64,000 nucleotides of DNA. It comes from Pseudidiomarina indica. GTDB lineage: Bacteria; Pseudomonadota; Gammaproteobacteria; Enterobacterales; Alteromonadaceae. The stretch spans positions 1-64,000 of the forward strand of contig JAJUHK010000006.1 of NCBI GenBank assembly GCA_029279945.1, given 5' to 3'. Under the pieces are notes generated by a model that saw only the letters and a list, made by a program, of their open reading frames with translations, did no database searches and had not been told where the DNA came from. Both the position numbers and the translations under genes were made by a program. Positions 51,058 through 59,428 of the stretch are shown here, in pieces (positions within the stretch are counted from its first letter, which is position 1; each line of letters begins with the position of its first letter).

Positions 51058-51540
51058 TTACCCTTGTAATGCTTCAAGCACGTGTTCGGCGCTGCTTACT
51101 CCGTAGGTTTTTTCACCTTCAACAAATAAGTGGGTGATGACACCATCCTTAATGACCATTGCGTAGCGCTCTGCACGGATACCGCCAAATGTCCCTGTTG
51201 CTTTGGTTAAGCCGAGTGTTTGGTGATATGAGGCATCGCCATCGGATAGAAACTGTACGATTTGGTCTGGATCTTGCGCTTTACTCCATGCACGCATGAC
51301 GAAGGCATCATTCACGGCAACGCAAGCAATGGTTTGCACGCCTAATTTACGCAGTTCATCGGCATGTTTAATAAAGCTCGGTAAATGCTGTTCTGAGCAT
51401 GTTGGGGTAAATGCACCCGGTACCGCGAACATCACGTGGGTACCTTGGGCAAACAACTCAGCTGGATTGATGTGCTGTAAGCCGACGTCACCTAACGTGG
51501 TGAGGGTGCCAGCAGGCAAGTTATCGTTAACTTTAATCAT
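51058..51540 (-). CDS. Atypical Prx5-type peroxiredoxin
   Basis: 160 residues from the ATG after GGAG. Nine extra codons upstream are not supported. The peroxidatic Cys is in 'VPGAFTPTCSEQHLPSFI', with 'VNDAFVMRAWSK' and 'GIRAERYAMVIKDGVI' as further Prx5/AhpC-TSA marks. It reduces hydroperoxides using glutathione, glutaredoxin or thioredoxin. No fused glutaredoxin domain. It sits between rsmJ and yhiN on the same strand, 4 bases from each. Confidence 0.93.
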   Translation of the reverse strand: MIKVNDNLPAGTLTTLGDVGLQHINPAELFAQGTHVMFAVPGAFTPTCSEQHLPSFIKHADELRKLGVQTIACVAVNDAFVMRAWSKAQDPDQIVQFLSDGDASYHQTLGLTKATGTFGGIRAERYAMVIKDGVITHLFVEGEKTYGVSSAEHVLEALQG

Positions 51541-51544
51541 GGCT

Positions 51545-52213
51545 TTACTCCGGAAAATAAATATCAAAGCGGTGTTTTTTACTCACCACTTGGGTATGTG
51601 GTACAACACCACCTAAAAAGCCAGCATGTTGTGGGCGTTTGACCACCACACGTTGACGCGCTATGCGCCGAGCCGGGGCTAACAAGTCATCGGCGTCAGC
51701 ATCAGGCCCCACCAACTGGTGGAACATTTGCATATCTTTTTTGACCGCAGCTTTGACTTTACGGTCAGAGCTTGGATACATCGGGTCTAAGTAAACCACA
51801 TCGAAACTTGCTGTGGCGACTTCAGCTAAACTGGCAATAGGTAGTAAGTATAGACGTGTTTGCCAATCGGGGTGTTGTTCGTACAAACGCTGGAGTGCAT
51901 CAGCTAGCAAGGCCCGCACCACAGTGTGACGCTCATTGAGAGCCACCTGCGCCCCCAACCACGCCAAAATAAACGCATCTCGAGCTAGCCCTGCGGTAGC
52001 ATCAAGCAAGCTGCTATGGTTCGGTTTACCCAACCCACATGCACGCGCAATCGCTTCATCTTTGATGCTGGCGTGCGCGGCACGAAAGGCATTTTTGCCG
52101 CTTAAAAAATCAATTCGTAAAGGCGTCATTTTAGGCTGGCTTAACCAGCGTAACTGTAAGCCATCTGGGTGAGGTTCCAACGCAAAATCAGAGGGCAGAG
52201 ACGTGCTGCTCAT
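51545..52213 (-). CDS. rsmJ: 16S rRNA m2G1516 methyltransferase RsmJ
   Basis: 222 residues. A SAM methyltransferase: 'LLDATAGLARDAFILAWLGAQVALNERH' (SAM loop), 'FDVVYLDPMYPSSDRKVKAAVKKDMQMF' (DPMY catalytic motif) and 'RQRVVVKRPQHAGFL'. It methylates G1516 in the small-subunit rRNA. Its start overlaps the GNAT gene by four bases. rsmJ itself is a known target of some CRISPR-linked Tn7-like elements, but no end is seen beside it here. Confidence 0.95.
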   Translation of the reverse strand: MSSTSLPSDFALEPHPDGLQLRWLSQPKMTPLRIDFLSGKNAFRAAHASIKDEAIARACGLGKPNHSSLLDATAGLARDAFILAWLGAQVALNERHTVVRALLADALQRLYEQHPDWQTRLYLLPIASLAEVATASFDVVYLDPMYPSSDRKVKAAVKKDMQMFHQLVGPDADADDLLAPARRIARQRVVVKRPQHAGFLGGVVPHTQVVSKKHRFDIYFPE

Positions 52214-52656
52214 TGTTGCAGTTCCATGTCGATATGTGGGATCCCATCTTCGAGATACTCGGCACTGATGTCCATAAAGCCAAAGCTTGCGTAAAAATCA
52301 TGGAGATAAACTTGGGCACTTAAGCGAATCGGTAGAGTTGGCGCATGGGTGTGACACAACTCAATGGCACGGCGCATTACTTCTCGGCCGATGCCACGAC
52401 CACGGCCATTGGCCGTAGTGAGAACGCGACCAATACGACTGTATCCTGTTGTGCTGGTACCGATAAAAACTCGTGCGTAGCCAACAAGTTGTATGCCTTC
52501 GGTAGCCCATAAATGAATGGCTTGAGGGTCGGCACCATCACTATCTAAATATGGACAGGTTTGTTCCACGACAAACACCGCTGCACGCTGCTGCAATATC
52601 ATATAGAGCTCGTGCACAGTCAACTCAGCAAAGGCTTTACAGTGCCATTCAATCAT
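52210..52656 (-). CDS. elaA: ElaA-family GNAT acetyltransferase
   Basis: 148 residues. ElaA pattern: 'WHCKAFAELTVHELYMILQQRAAVFVVEQTCPYLDSDGADPQAIHLW', acetyl-CoA loop 'RIGRVLTTANGRGRGIGREVMRRAI', and 'LSAQVYLHDFYASFGF'. The substrate is unknown. Both ends overlap neighbours by four bases (dam upstream, rsmJ downstream). Confidence 0.93.
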   Translation of the reverse strand: MIEWHCKAFAELTVHELYMILQQRAAVFVVEQTCPYLDSDGADPQAIHLWATEGIQLVGYARVFIGTSTTGYSRIGRVLTTANGRGRGIGREVMRRAIELCHTHAPTLPIRLSAQVYLHDFYASFGFMDISAEYLEDGIPHIDMELQQ

Positions 52657-53519
52657 GGTGCTAATTTCCGGATTCGCGCGGTTAGTGGAACAACATTATC
52701 GTGCGCTCGTGAATACAGCGCTAATAGTTCTGCGACTTTGCCACGACTGTCAGCATTAGGACTAATAAACCGCGACACTTGTAATTTACTTAGCTGCGCG
52801 CGACGGTAGAGCAACCGCGTAAAATCCGTATCGTGGTTGCTGATCAATACGGGGATACCACGCTTGTAAGCAGCTGCTTCAGCACGGCGTGCTAATTCTG
52901 ATTGGTCGTCTAAGGTAAACCCACCGCTGGCATAGCTGGTGAAGTTTGCCGTTAAACTTAATGGTGCATAAGGCGGATCACAATAAATTACATCACCTTT
53001 ACGAGCCCGCCGAAATACATGCTCAAAACTCATACAGGTAAAGGTAGCATGCTGAGCTTTTTCGGCGAATAATTCCAGTTCGGTCTGTGGAAAATAGGGG
53101 CGCAAGTACTGTCCAAATGGTACGTTGAATTGCCCTGACAAGTTGTAACGACATAAGCCGTTGTAGCCATGCCGATTGAGGTACAAAAATAGTAATGAAC
53201 GCTCGTACGGGTCGCAACTTTGGTTAAATTGCTGCCGCAAACTATAATAGGCTTCTGCGGTGTTGTTAGCCGCGGTGAATAGTTTACGTGCGTCTTCAAT
53301 AAAGCGCTTAGGACGGCGTTTTACGTATTTAAACAACGTAATTAAATCTGGGTTTACATCGTTTAGCAGGTACTTAGGGTAATCCGTATTTAAAAAGACT
53401 GATCCGGCGCCCACAAAAGGCTCAATGAGCTTATTACCATCGGGCAGCATGGCTGTGATTGGTTCAATGAGGTTGTATTTCCCACCAGCCCATTTTAGGA
53501 AGGAGCGCTGTTTCGTCAT
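52653..53519 (-). CDS. dam: DNA adenine methyltransferase Dam
   Basis: 288 residues (E. coli 278). N-terminal SAM motif 'RSFLKWAGGKYNLIEPI', 'IEPFVGAGSVFLN' and catalytic 'VIYCDPPYAPLS' (DPPY). It modifies GATC for mismatch repair, replication timing and gene control. It follows aroB directly with a 19-base gap. The damX gene that separates them in E. coli is not here. Confidence 0.96.
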   Translation of the reverse strand: MTKQRSFLKWAGGKYNLIEPITAMLPDGNKLIEPFVGAGSVFLNTDYPKYLLNDVNPDLITLFKYVKRRPKRFIEDARKLFTAANNTAEAYYSLRQQFNQSCDPYERSLLFLYLNRHGYNGLCRYNLSGQFNVPFGQYLRPYFPQTELELFAEKAQHATFTCMSFEHVFRRARKGDVIYCDPPYAPLSLTANFTSYASGGFTLDDQSELARRAEAAAYKRGIPVLISNHDTDFTRLLYRRAQLSKLQVSRFISPNADSRGKVAELLALYSRAHDNVVPLTARIRKLAP

Positions 53520-53538
53520 GCGGTTCAGCTCTTTATTT

Positions 53539-54636
53539 TTATCGAGTTTTTGCGGTGGCGCTGCTCATGCTGACAATGGCTTGCTGGATGGCTTGCCAGT
53601 CAGACCAAGGTTCCACTTGGGCTTGCCCTATTGCAGTCGGAACCACTAAGCGTACCGTGCCTGCTTGTACTTTTTTATCACGTTGCAGCAATGTCTGCCA
53701 CCGGTCAAATGACATCATTGGTGCACGTGTCGGTAATTGGAACTGTTCGAGCAGTCTCTCAATACGTTGTTGGTCAGTTAATTGTAGACGACCTTGCTGC
53801 ACCATTAAGGTTGCTGCAATCATAATACCGGCAGCGACTGCTTCCCCATGTTTCCAAGTCGATGTGAATTCTGTTTCAATGGCGTGCCCAAAGGTGTGCC
53901 CCAAATTGAGCAACGCTCGCACCGATTGTTCGCGCTCATCTTTAGCAACAATCTCAGCTTTAATTGCACAACTACGATAAATTGCAGTTTGGAGTGCATG
54001 CGGATCACGAGCCATCAAGGCGGCGCTATGTTGCTCTAACCACGTAAAAAAGTCGCCATCTGCAATAATGCCATACTTGACCATTTCCGCTAACCCGCAT
54101 ACGTAATCCCGCAGTGGAAGTGATGCTAAACAGGTGGTATCGATCAATACCGCCTGCGGCTGATGGAAAGCGCCAATTAAGTTCTTCCCGCCCGAATGAT
54201 TAATGGCCGTTTTGCCACCCACGGAAGAATCCACTTGTGCTAATAATGTGGTCGGGATTTGATAAAAGGCTACACCGCGTTGATACGTTGCTGCCACAAA
54301 ACCCGCCAGATCGCCAACCACGCCACCGCCAAGAGCGATAATGGCACAATCACGGTTAAAACTGTGTTGGATAAGGGTATCAAGAACGGCGGCGTAAGTG
54401 TCGATACCTTTCGCGTGCTCGCTGTCTCCGATGCAGTAGGTGATGACGTGATGGGCGGCTAGTGCACGGCGTACAGTCTCCCCATACAAGGCGTTGATTG
54501 GCGCGTTGGTAACTAGCAGCAATTGCTTGGGTAATGCTGGAAATAACGGCGTGCGGTGGAGCAACTCAGCACCAATATCAATTGGATAGCTGCGCTCATG
54601 GAGTTCCACTGTTAATTGTTGTGTGGCAGATGTCAT
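53539..54636 (-). CDS. aroB: 3-dehydroquinate synthase
   Basis: 365 residues. Second step of the shikimate pathway (DAHP to dehydroquinate, NAD- and metal-dependent). Marks: 'ALGGGVVGDLAGFVAATYQRGVAFYQIPTTLLAQVDSSVGGKTAINHSGGKN', zinc ligands in 'EMVKYGIIAD', and 'LNLGHTFGHAIET'. It lies 33 bases after aroK, the usual aroK-aroB pair. Confidence 0.98.
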   Translation of the reverse strand: MTSATQQLTVELHERSYPIDIGAELLHRTPLFPALPKQLLLVTNAPINALYGETVRRALAAHHVITYCIGDSEHAKGIDTYAAVLDTLIQHSFNRDCAIIALGGGVVGDLAGFVAATYQRGVAFYQIPTTLLAQVDSSVGGKTAINHSGGKNLIGAFHQPQAVLIDTTCLASLPLRDYVCGLAEMVKYGIIADGDFFTWLEQHSAALMARDPHALQTAIYRSCAIKAEIVAKDEREQSVRALLNLGHTFGHAIETEFTSTWKHGEAVAAGIMIAATLMVQQGRLQLTDQQRIERLLEQFQLPTRAPMMSFDRWQTLLQRDKKVQAGTVRLVVPTAIGQAQVEPWSDWQAIQQAIVSMSSATAKTR

Positions 54637-54669
54637 GAGCGCCTCCGAACAGTTATCGATGCAAAAAGT

Positions 54670-55188
54670 TTACCGACCTACCTGAGCAATAATTTGATCA
54701 ATCACCACTTTGGTCGTTTGATCGTCGGTACGGATAATAATATCAGCAATTTCTTCATAAAGTGGATTACGTATTTCAGCAAGCTGCTCTAAGACAGCTC
54801 GCGGGTCATCCGCATTAGCAATCAAGGGCCGTCGTTTGTCACGTTGGGTACGGTCTAGTTGTTTCTCAATGGTCGTTTGTAGATACACTACAACACCACG
54901 AGCAGAAAGACGATTGCGGCTTTCTTTGCTCATAATTGAGCCGCCGCCCGTTGCAAGTACAATACCAGTGTTTTCGGTTAGCTCCTCGATAACCTTTTCT
55001 TCGCGCATGCGAAAACCTTCCTCGCCTTCGAGCTCAAAGACCCAAGCAATATCTGCGCCGGTGCGGCGTTCAATTTCTTGGTCAGAGTCAAAAAATTCGA
55101 GGTGGAGTTGACGGGCCAATTGACGCCCGATGGTGCTTTTGCCGGCCCCCATAGGGCCCACTAAGAAAATGTTACGTTTTTCAGCCAT
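54670..55188 (-). CDS. aroK: Shikimate kinase I
   Basis: 172 residues. P-loop '[15 protein letters not shown]', '[29 protein letters not shown]' with the shikimate-binding Asp, 'LATGGGSIM' and the lid '[11 protein letters not shown]'. It phosphorylates shikimate. It lies between pilQ (126-base gap) and aroB on the same strand, a common gammaproteobacterial order. Confidence 0.98.
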   Translation of the reverse strand: MAEKRNIFLVGPMGAGKSTIGRQLARQLHLEFFDSDQEIERRTGADIAWVFELEGEEGFRMREEKVIEELTENTGIVLATGGGSIMSKESRNRLSARGVVVYLQTTIEKQLDRTQRDKRRPLIANADDPRAVLEQLAEIRNPLYEEIADIIIRTDDQTTKVVIDQIIAQVGR

Positions 55189-55314
55189 AATTGATGTGTT
55201 ACTTCACTTGATATAACTCGCTGTGACTCACGAAACTCGGAGTGTCTCAAGACCATCCTTTACCTAATCAAAAAGATGCGGGATTATCGCAAGACGTAGT
55301 CGTATTAGCAAGGT

Positions 55315-56967
55315 TTAAGGGTCGTTGCTTACAATTCTTGGCGTCACAAATATCAGTAATTCACGTTTTTCAGCAACTTTGGCGGCGTTGCGAAATAACA
55401 CGCCCACGTACGGGATATCACCAAGCCAAGGCACTTTAGCAATATCGTTTAAAATCTGCTGCTGATAGATGCCGCCCAGCACAATAGTCTCGCCATTTTC
55501 CACCAGTACTTGTGTATTAATTTCTTGGGTATCGATAGACACCGCAGGTCCGGTTGGCGTAGTCACTGTTTCACCACGGGTATTTTGGGTGATGACCAAG
55601 TCCAGAATAACCCGATTGTCCGGTGTGATTTGTGGCGTTACCGTAAGTCCTAGGACGGCTTTTTTGAATTGCACCGAGGTGGCACCCGATGCTGCACTTT
55701 CCACATAAGGGATTTCCGTACCCTGTTCAATATACGCTTGTTTTTGGTTGGCTGTGGTAATTCTTGGGTTGGCAATAATCTCCCCTTTATTTTCTCGCTC
55801 AAGAGCACTGAGTTCTAAACTCAGTAGGCGATTATCAATAAACCGAGCAACTTGTAGACCTAAGGTGGCAGCTGGAGCTGCTACCGGCAGCGTCAGTTCA
55901 AAATCTCCGTCGAAGCGGTTGTGTTGCTCAAGGTCGGCTTCACTAATTCCCCATTGAATCCCCAATTCGTCGCTAATGTTGTCACGGACAGTAACCATAT
56001 GAGCTTCGATAATGACTTGCTTGATAGGCACATCCAGTACTGCAACCAACTCTTTTGCTGCCGCTAAATGCTGTGGGGTATCCCGAATAAGGAGGGTATT
56101 CGTGCGTTGATCAATGGTCACGGTACCCCGGCTAGAAAGCATATCGGCACGTTCAGTTCGAAGGATTTGCGCGATGTCTTCGACCTTGGCGTAATTAATC
56201 TGAATGTAATCACTTACAAGTGGAATAAGTTCTAATTTGTGTTGCTGCCGTGCCAGCTCATCGGCTTCCAGTTGTGCCATTTCAGTGGCTGGCGCAACGA
56301 CTAGAATGTTGTGTTCGAGGCGCTGTGCTAAACCATGCACCTGTAAGATAGTATTCAGGGCGACTTCCCAAGGGACATCATCCAACCGCAAGGTAAGTTG
56401 GCCTTGCACACTATCACTTGCCACTAAGTTGAGCTTGCGTTCTGCTGCGAGTAATTGCAACAGTTCCCGCACAGCAATGTTCTGGAAGTTGAATGAAACA
56501 TTAGGTGGCGTTTGTTCGATGGGTGAAACCGGTGGCTCAGTCGTTGTTACCGTGGTTGCTGCAGCGGTCGTGGTAAATGCAAACTGCAACAGCTCACCAT
56601 GACGTTGTATGTGCGCCACAGTGTCACCGTGCGTGAGGATGCGTAGCAATGTATGTTGCTGCTGTTGATGCCATTCAAGAGTAGCGAGTAACGGGTGCGC
56701 TGGTGCTTGACCATGAGGTTGTGGCGCTTGGGTGAATGGGAGCACAAATTCATGAAGATGACTCGGCTGTTCCGTGGTGTGCAGCTTAAACCCGACCGGC
56801 TGTTCAAACTGAGCTTGAATGGTCAGGGTGCGTGCAGGGCTTTGTGCTACATGAACGTTGAGTAAGTGGTTACTAACGTTTGATGCCGCCCAACTCGTCG
56901 TCATGACAAGAACAAGGAATAGTATTAATGCACAGGTTGTTAAGAGGCTACGGGTCATGTGTTTCAT
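55315..56967 (-). CDS. pilQ: Type IV pilus secretin PilQ
   Basis: 550 residues from ATG 56967, which overlaps the upstream stop as ATGA. The frame extends to 57057 inside that gene. Signal peptide (about 1-28), a single AMIN-like domain, an STN domain ('VSFNFQNIAVRELLQLLAAERKLNLV'), an N1 domain ('LIRDTPQHLAAAKELVAVLD'), and the secretin barrel ('ANPRITTANQKQAYIEQGTEIPY', 'VPWLGDIPYVGVLFRNAAKVAEKRELLIFVTPRIV'). It is the outer-membrane pore for the pilus, on the short side (E. coli-type homologues 400, Pseudomonas about 710). Confidence 0.95.
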   Translation of the reverse strand: MKHMTRSLLTTCALILFLVLVMTTSWAASNVSNHLLNVHVAQSPARTLTIQAQFEQPVGFKLHTTEQPSHLHEFVLPFTQAPQPHGQAPAHPLLATLEWHQQQQHTLLRILTHGDTVAHIQRHGELLQFAFTTTAAATTVTTTEPPVSPIEQTPPNVSFNFQNIAVRELLQLLAAERKLNLVASDSVQGQLTLRLDDVPWEVALNTILQVHGLAQRLEHNILVVAPATEMAQLEADELARQQHKLELIPLVSDYIQINYAKVEDIAQILRTERADMLSSRGTVTIDQRTNTLLIRDTPQHLAAAKELVAVLDVPIKQVIIEAHMVTVRDNISDELGIQWGISEADLEQHNRFDGDFELTLPVAAPAATLGLQVARFIDNRLLSLELSALERENKGEIIANPRITTANQKQAYIEQGTEIPYVESAASGATSVQFKKAVLGLTVTPQITPDNRVILDLVITQNTRGETVTTPTGPAVSIDTQEINTQVLVENGETIVLGGIYQQQILNDIAKVPWLGDIPYVGVLFRNAAKVAEKRELLIFVTPRIVSNDP

Positions 56968-57836
56968 GGCACTGCGTCTCCAGCGGCGGGGTTTAGATGA
57001 GCCAGTGGAATGGTCCGTTCGCGCAGGGTCCAGCAATCGGGTGCGGACTGCAACCACTCGTTGAGTACTAGCGCCTGGTCGGTAATTTGTAGAACTTGTT
57101 GGCGCCCATATGTCTGGCCTAGTGCAAGTGTCATAAGTTGCCCTGTTGCGGTAGCAACCACTGCTTTAGCCGCGGCATCGGGATAACGCCACCCGCCAAG
57201 AAATTGAATCGGCTCTGGAACATCATCCGGTTGCACTGCAATGGGTGGGGTGTGACAGCTTGCCGTGCCAGCAGTGTTGGTTAGATCTGCTGTCGCCGGG
57301 CCAAATGGATCAAGCCCACTGAGCATGGTTTGGGCTTCGGGTGACTCGGGCGTAGTAGGTAATGCATGTACACGCGGCGACGTTAGCTGTAACTGTAGAC
57401 TAAGCTGGAGTATGGCGTCCCGCTGGTGCAGTTTTAGTTCAGTAATATTGACGTTTACAAGTCGCTGTTGTAGCTGCACAGTGAATTGCTGTAACGCTGC
57501 GTAATACCCCCAAATCTCAACCTGTGCCGTGCGTTGCTGGTTAGTGGCAGAGGGGTCTTGCCATGTGAATTGCCGCAACGCTACCCTGTTAGCAGCTGTT
57601 AGTTCACTCACTGTGTGAACAACCTCAGTGGTTGTTGGGGTCGGTGGCAGGCTTTCGGTAAACGATGGCAATGGTGTCGTCATGGTTATGTTCTGACGAG
57701 GTTCATTTGTTAGCCATGGGTTCCAATATAAGCCAGCTCCCAAGACGCCAAGACTGATGCCCACATAAACAACCAAACGCCACGGCCATGGCCACCAAGG
57801 TAGGTCACGTAAATCAAGCTCAGTAACTGACGTCAT
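56964..57836 (-). CDS. PilO-PilP fusion, type IV pilus inner-membrane alignment protein
   Basis: 290 residues from ATG 57836. The first half is PilO-like: 'LDLRDLPWWPWPWRLVVYVGISLGVLGAGLYW' (cytoplasmic start plus one membrane helix to about 40), then a coil and a ferredoxin-like region ('ALQQFTVQLQQRLVNVNITELKLHQR'). After a Pro-rich linker (about 160-210) the end is PilP-like: 'IQFLGGWRYPDAAAKAVVATATGQLMTLALGQTYGRQQVLQI'. Only one reading frame stands between pilN and pilQ. The usual PilP lipobox is absent, as the fusion makes it unnecessary. Confidence 0.8.
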   Translation of the reverse strand: MTSVTELDLRDLPWWPWPWRLVVYVGISLGVLGAGLYWNPWLTNEPRQNITMTTPLPSFTESLPPTPTTTEVVHTVSELTAANRVALRQFTWQDPSATNQQRTAQVEIWGYYAALQQFTVQLQQRLVNVNITELKLHQRDAILQLSLQLQLTSPRVHALPTTPESPEAQTMLSGLDPFGPATADLTNTAGTASCHTPPIAVQPDDVPEPIQFLGGWRYPDAAAKAVVATATGQLMTLALGQTYGRQQVLQITDQALVLNEWLQSAPDCWTLRERTIPLAHLNPAAGDAVP

Positions 57837-58326
57837 GGGCAATCGCTCTGGTAGTTAGGATAGCTTGGATAGTGAATGTGTACGCAAACGGTTCTTGGTG
57901 TTGTTCGTCATGATGTGTCAGTTGGTCAAGCTGAGCTTGTGCAATCCACGCTTGCGATTGCAACGCCTGTAAAAAGGTCACAACGGCTTGATGGTTTAGA
58001 GCCACACCGGTTACGGTCAGCCGGGGCTGCAACAAATGTAGTTGCTGGAGCTGCAGCGTAGGAGTGACGAGTCGGGGCAACGTTTGTAACAACACTAATG
58101 CATAGGCGGGCTCCTGCCGCAGTGGTTCGATAGTGGTCGCCTCAGTCAGCGTCGCTGCTGTGTATTGAGACGATGTTGGTGCCAAGAGTTGGTGCCAACC
58201 CAATACTGTCATGATTCCCCAGAGTGCCACCGCGCTGCCGATAGCGATCCCAATGTGTATCATGCAGCGCTGATAAGCCCGCCGGCGCTCACGCTCACGC
58301 CATGGCAACAGATTAATGAGTTTCAT
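57820..58326 (-). CDS. pilN: Type IV pilus assembly protein PilN
   Basis: 168 residues from 'MKLINLLPWRERERRRAYQ', the classical PilN start that binds PilM through INLLPWR. One membrane helix (about 22-45) precedes a periplasmic coil and ferredoxin-like domain ('LLQPRLTVTGVALNHQAVVTFLQALQSQAWIAQAQLDQL'). It overlaps pilM by 14 bases and the fused pilO-P gene by 17. Confidence 0.92.
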   Translation of the reverse strand: MKLINLLPWRERERRRAYQRCMIHIGIAIGSAVALWGIMTVLGWHQLLAPTSSQYTAATLTEATTIEPLRQEPAYALVLLQTLPRLVTPTLQLQQLHLLQPRLTVTGVALNHQAVVTFLQALQSQAWIAQAQLDQLTHHDEQHQEPFAYTFTIQAILTTRAIAHDVSY

Positions 58327-59257
58327 CCATGACTCCACGCAACGCTAACCCGAACGCTTCAACGAAACCTGTGCCGGTTGGAAGAAGCGGGCTTAGCCTT
58401 GGCGCAATGGGTACGAGAGCAAGTGGATTGACGACGTCAACGTAGCACTCTGCCGTTGTGGCAAGCTGGTGTAACACAGTGGGCTCTATTAACTGGTCAC
58501 TAACCACCAGAACCCCCTCATCAGTCGGCTGTACTAACACCGATACCAGTGCCTGTAGGCGTTCGGGAACTGAACGAGAATCGCGTTGTGGCAGGCCGGC
58601 ATCGAGTTGATGGGTTCCTCGCACACGCCACCAAGAGGTGGCAGTTGCGGAGCAATGAATGAGGAGTAGCTGTGGTTGTTGCTGCCAACTCTGTTGCAGG
58701 TAAGGGGTCAGCATATGACAGGCACGAATAATAGCGTGGCTATCAAGTTCAATCGCATCGATCCGATAACCTGCTTGGGTTAAACCCTGCAATGGAGGGT
58801 CAACTATAGCTGTAGGGGCAGCAATCACCTGCACCTGCTGCCGCGACTGATTTGACCCAGCTGCTGACTGGGACGTTGTGGTGAGCAGATAATCTACATA
58901 GAGATCACTGAACGGTGCCCCAAATAAGCTGAGCGACTCTCGTTGTATTTGCGCCATGATGCTGTCATCGTCGGCCTCAGTGGCGATGGTTAATTGCTTA
59001 GTTTGAGTCGCTGCAGCGGCTATCGCCATGGTCGTGGTGTAGCGATGGCGTGGTGGTTTAATTGGTTTTGCAAGTGCCGCCAAGGCCGGCGCTGCGAGGT
59101 TCCCTTGCTGCCAAAAGTTGGTGGGTAATTGACATTCTGCCGCTGCAATAATTTGAATTTCGGTCGCCTTCCGCGAGCACGCCAGCCAACGAAAATGATC
59201 TGGCTGGATGGAAATCCCTAATCCCACTGGCGGCCGAGCACCGGCGAAGCGGTCCAT
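58313..59257 (-). CDS. pilM: Type IV pilus assembly protein PilM (divergent)
   Basis: 314 residues, about 40 fewer than usual. Actin/FtsA-like cytoplasmic ATPase family that binds PilN. Visible: an early 'LGISIQPDHFRWL' in place of the common GIDIGSSSVK loop, 'MAIAAAATQTKQLTI', 'ESLSLFGAPFSDLYVDYLL', 'RIDAIELDSHAIIRA' and a C-terminal 'ALVPIAPRLSPLLPTGTGFVEAFGLALRGV'. The weak phosphate-1 loop makes ATP binding uncertain. The name leans on pilN next to it. It is divergent from mrcA, as in pseudomonads and alteromonads. Confidence 0.85.
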   Translation of the reverse strand: MDRFAGARPPVGLGISIQPDHFRWLACSRKATEIQIIAAAECQLPTNFWQQGNLAAPALAALAKPIKPPRHRYTTTMAIAAAATQTKQLTIATEADDDSIMAQIQRESLSLFGAPFSDLYVDYLLTTTSQSAAGSNQSRQQVQVIAAPTAIVDPPLQGLTQAGYRIDAIELDSHAIIRACHMLTPYLQQSWQQQPQLLLIHCSATATSWWRVRGTHQLDAGLPQRDSRSVPERLQALVSVLVQPTDEGVLVVSDQLIEPTVLHQLATTAECYVDVVNPLALVPIAPRLSPLLPTGTGFVEAFGLALRGVMDETH

Positions 59258-59339
59258 GTGTTCTCCCTAAAACTCGTCCTGAGTTGTTGTGCAAAAAGTA
59301 AGCATTATGCAAAGCCCAGCGTTGGGCTTGAAATAATCG

Positions 59340-59368
59340 TTACGTTTCCGAACGTAAGTTTCTATAAT
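59340..59368 (+). promoter_or_regulatory. Candidate mrcA promoter with a palindrome over the -35
   Basis: TTACGTT-TCCG-AACGTAA (59340-59357) is a perfect 7-4-7 inverted repeat. A perfect TATAAT lies at 59363-59368, 17 bases after TTACGT. The start point would be near 59375. A second small hairpin (AAGCCCA-GCGT-TGGGCTT) precedes it, near 59314-59331. Confidence 0.5.
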
Positions 59369-59428
59369 AAGTTTGATTCGTGTGCAAATTGGTTATTTGA
59401 ACAAAGCGGATAAGAAAGGGGTTCTTCG

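Noticed and set aside
53520-53538. A missing damX between aroB and dam as a deletion event
   Set aside because: damX absence is common outside enterics. Only 19 bases separate the genes and nothing marks a recent loss.
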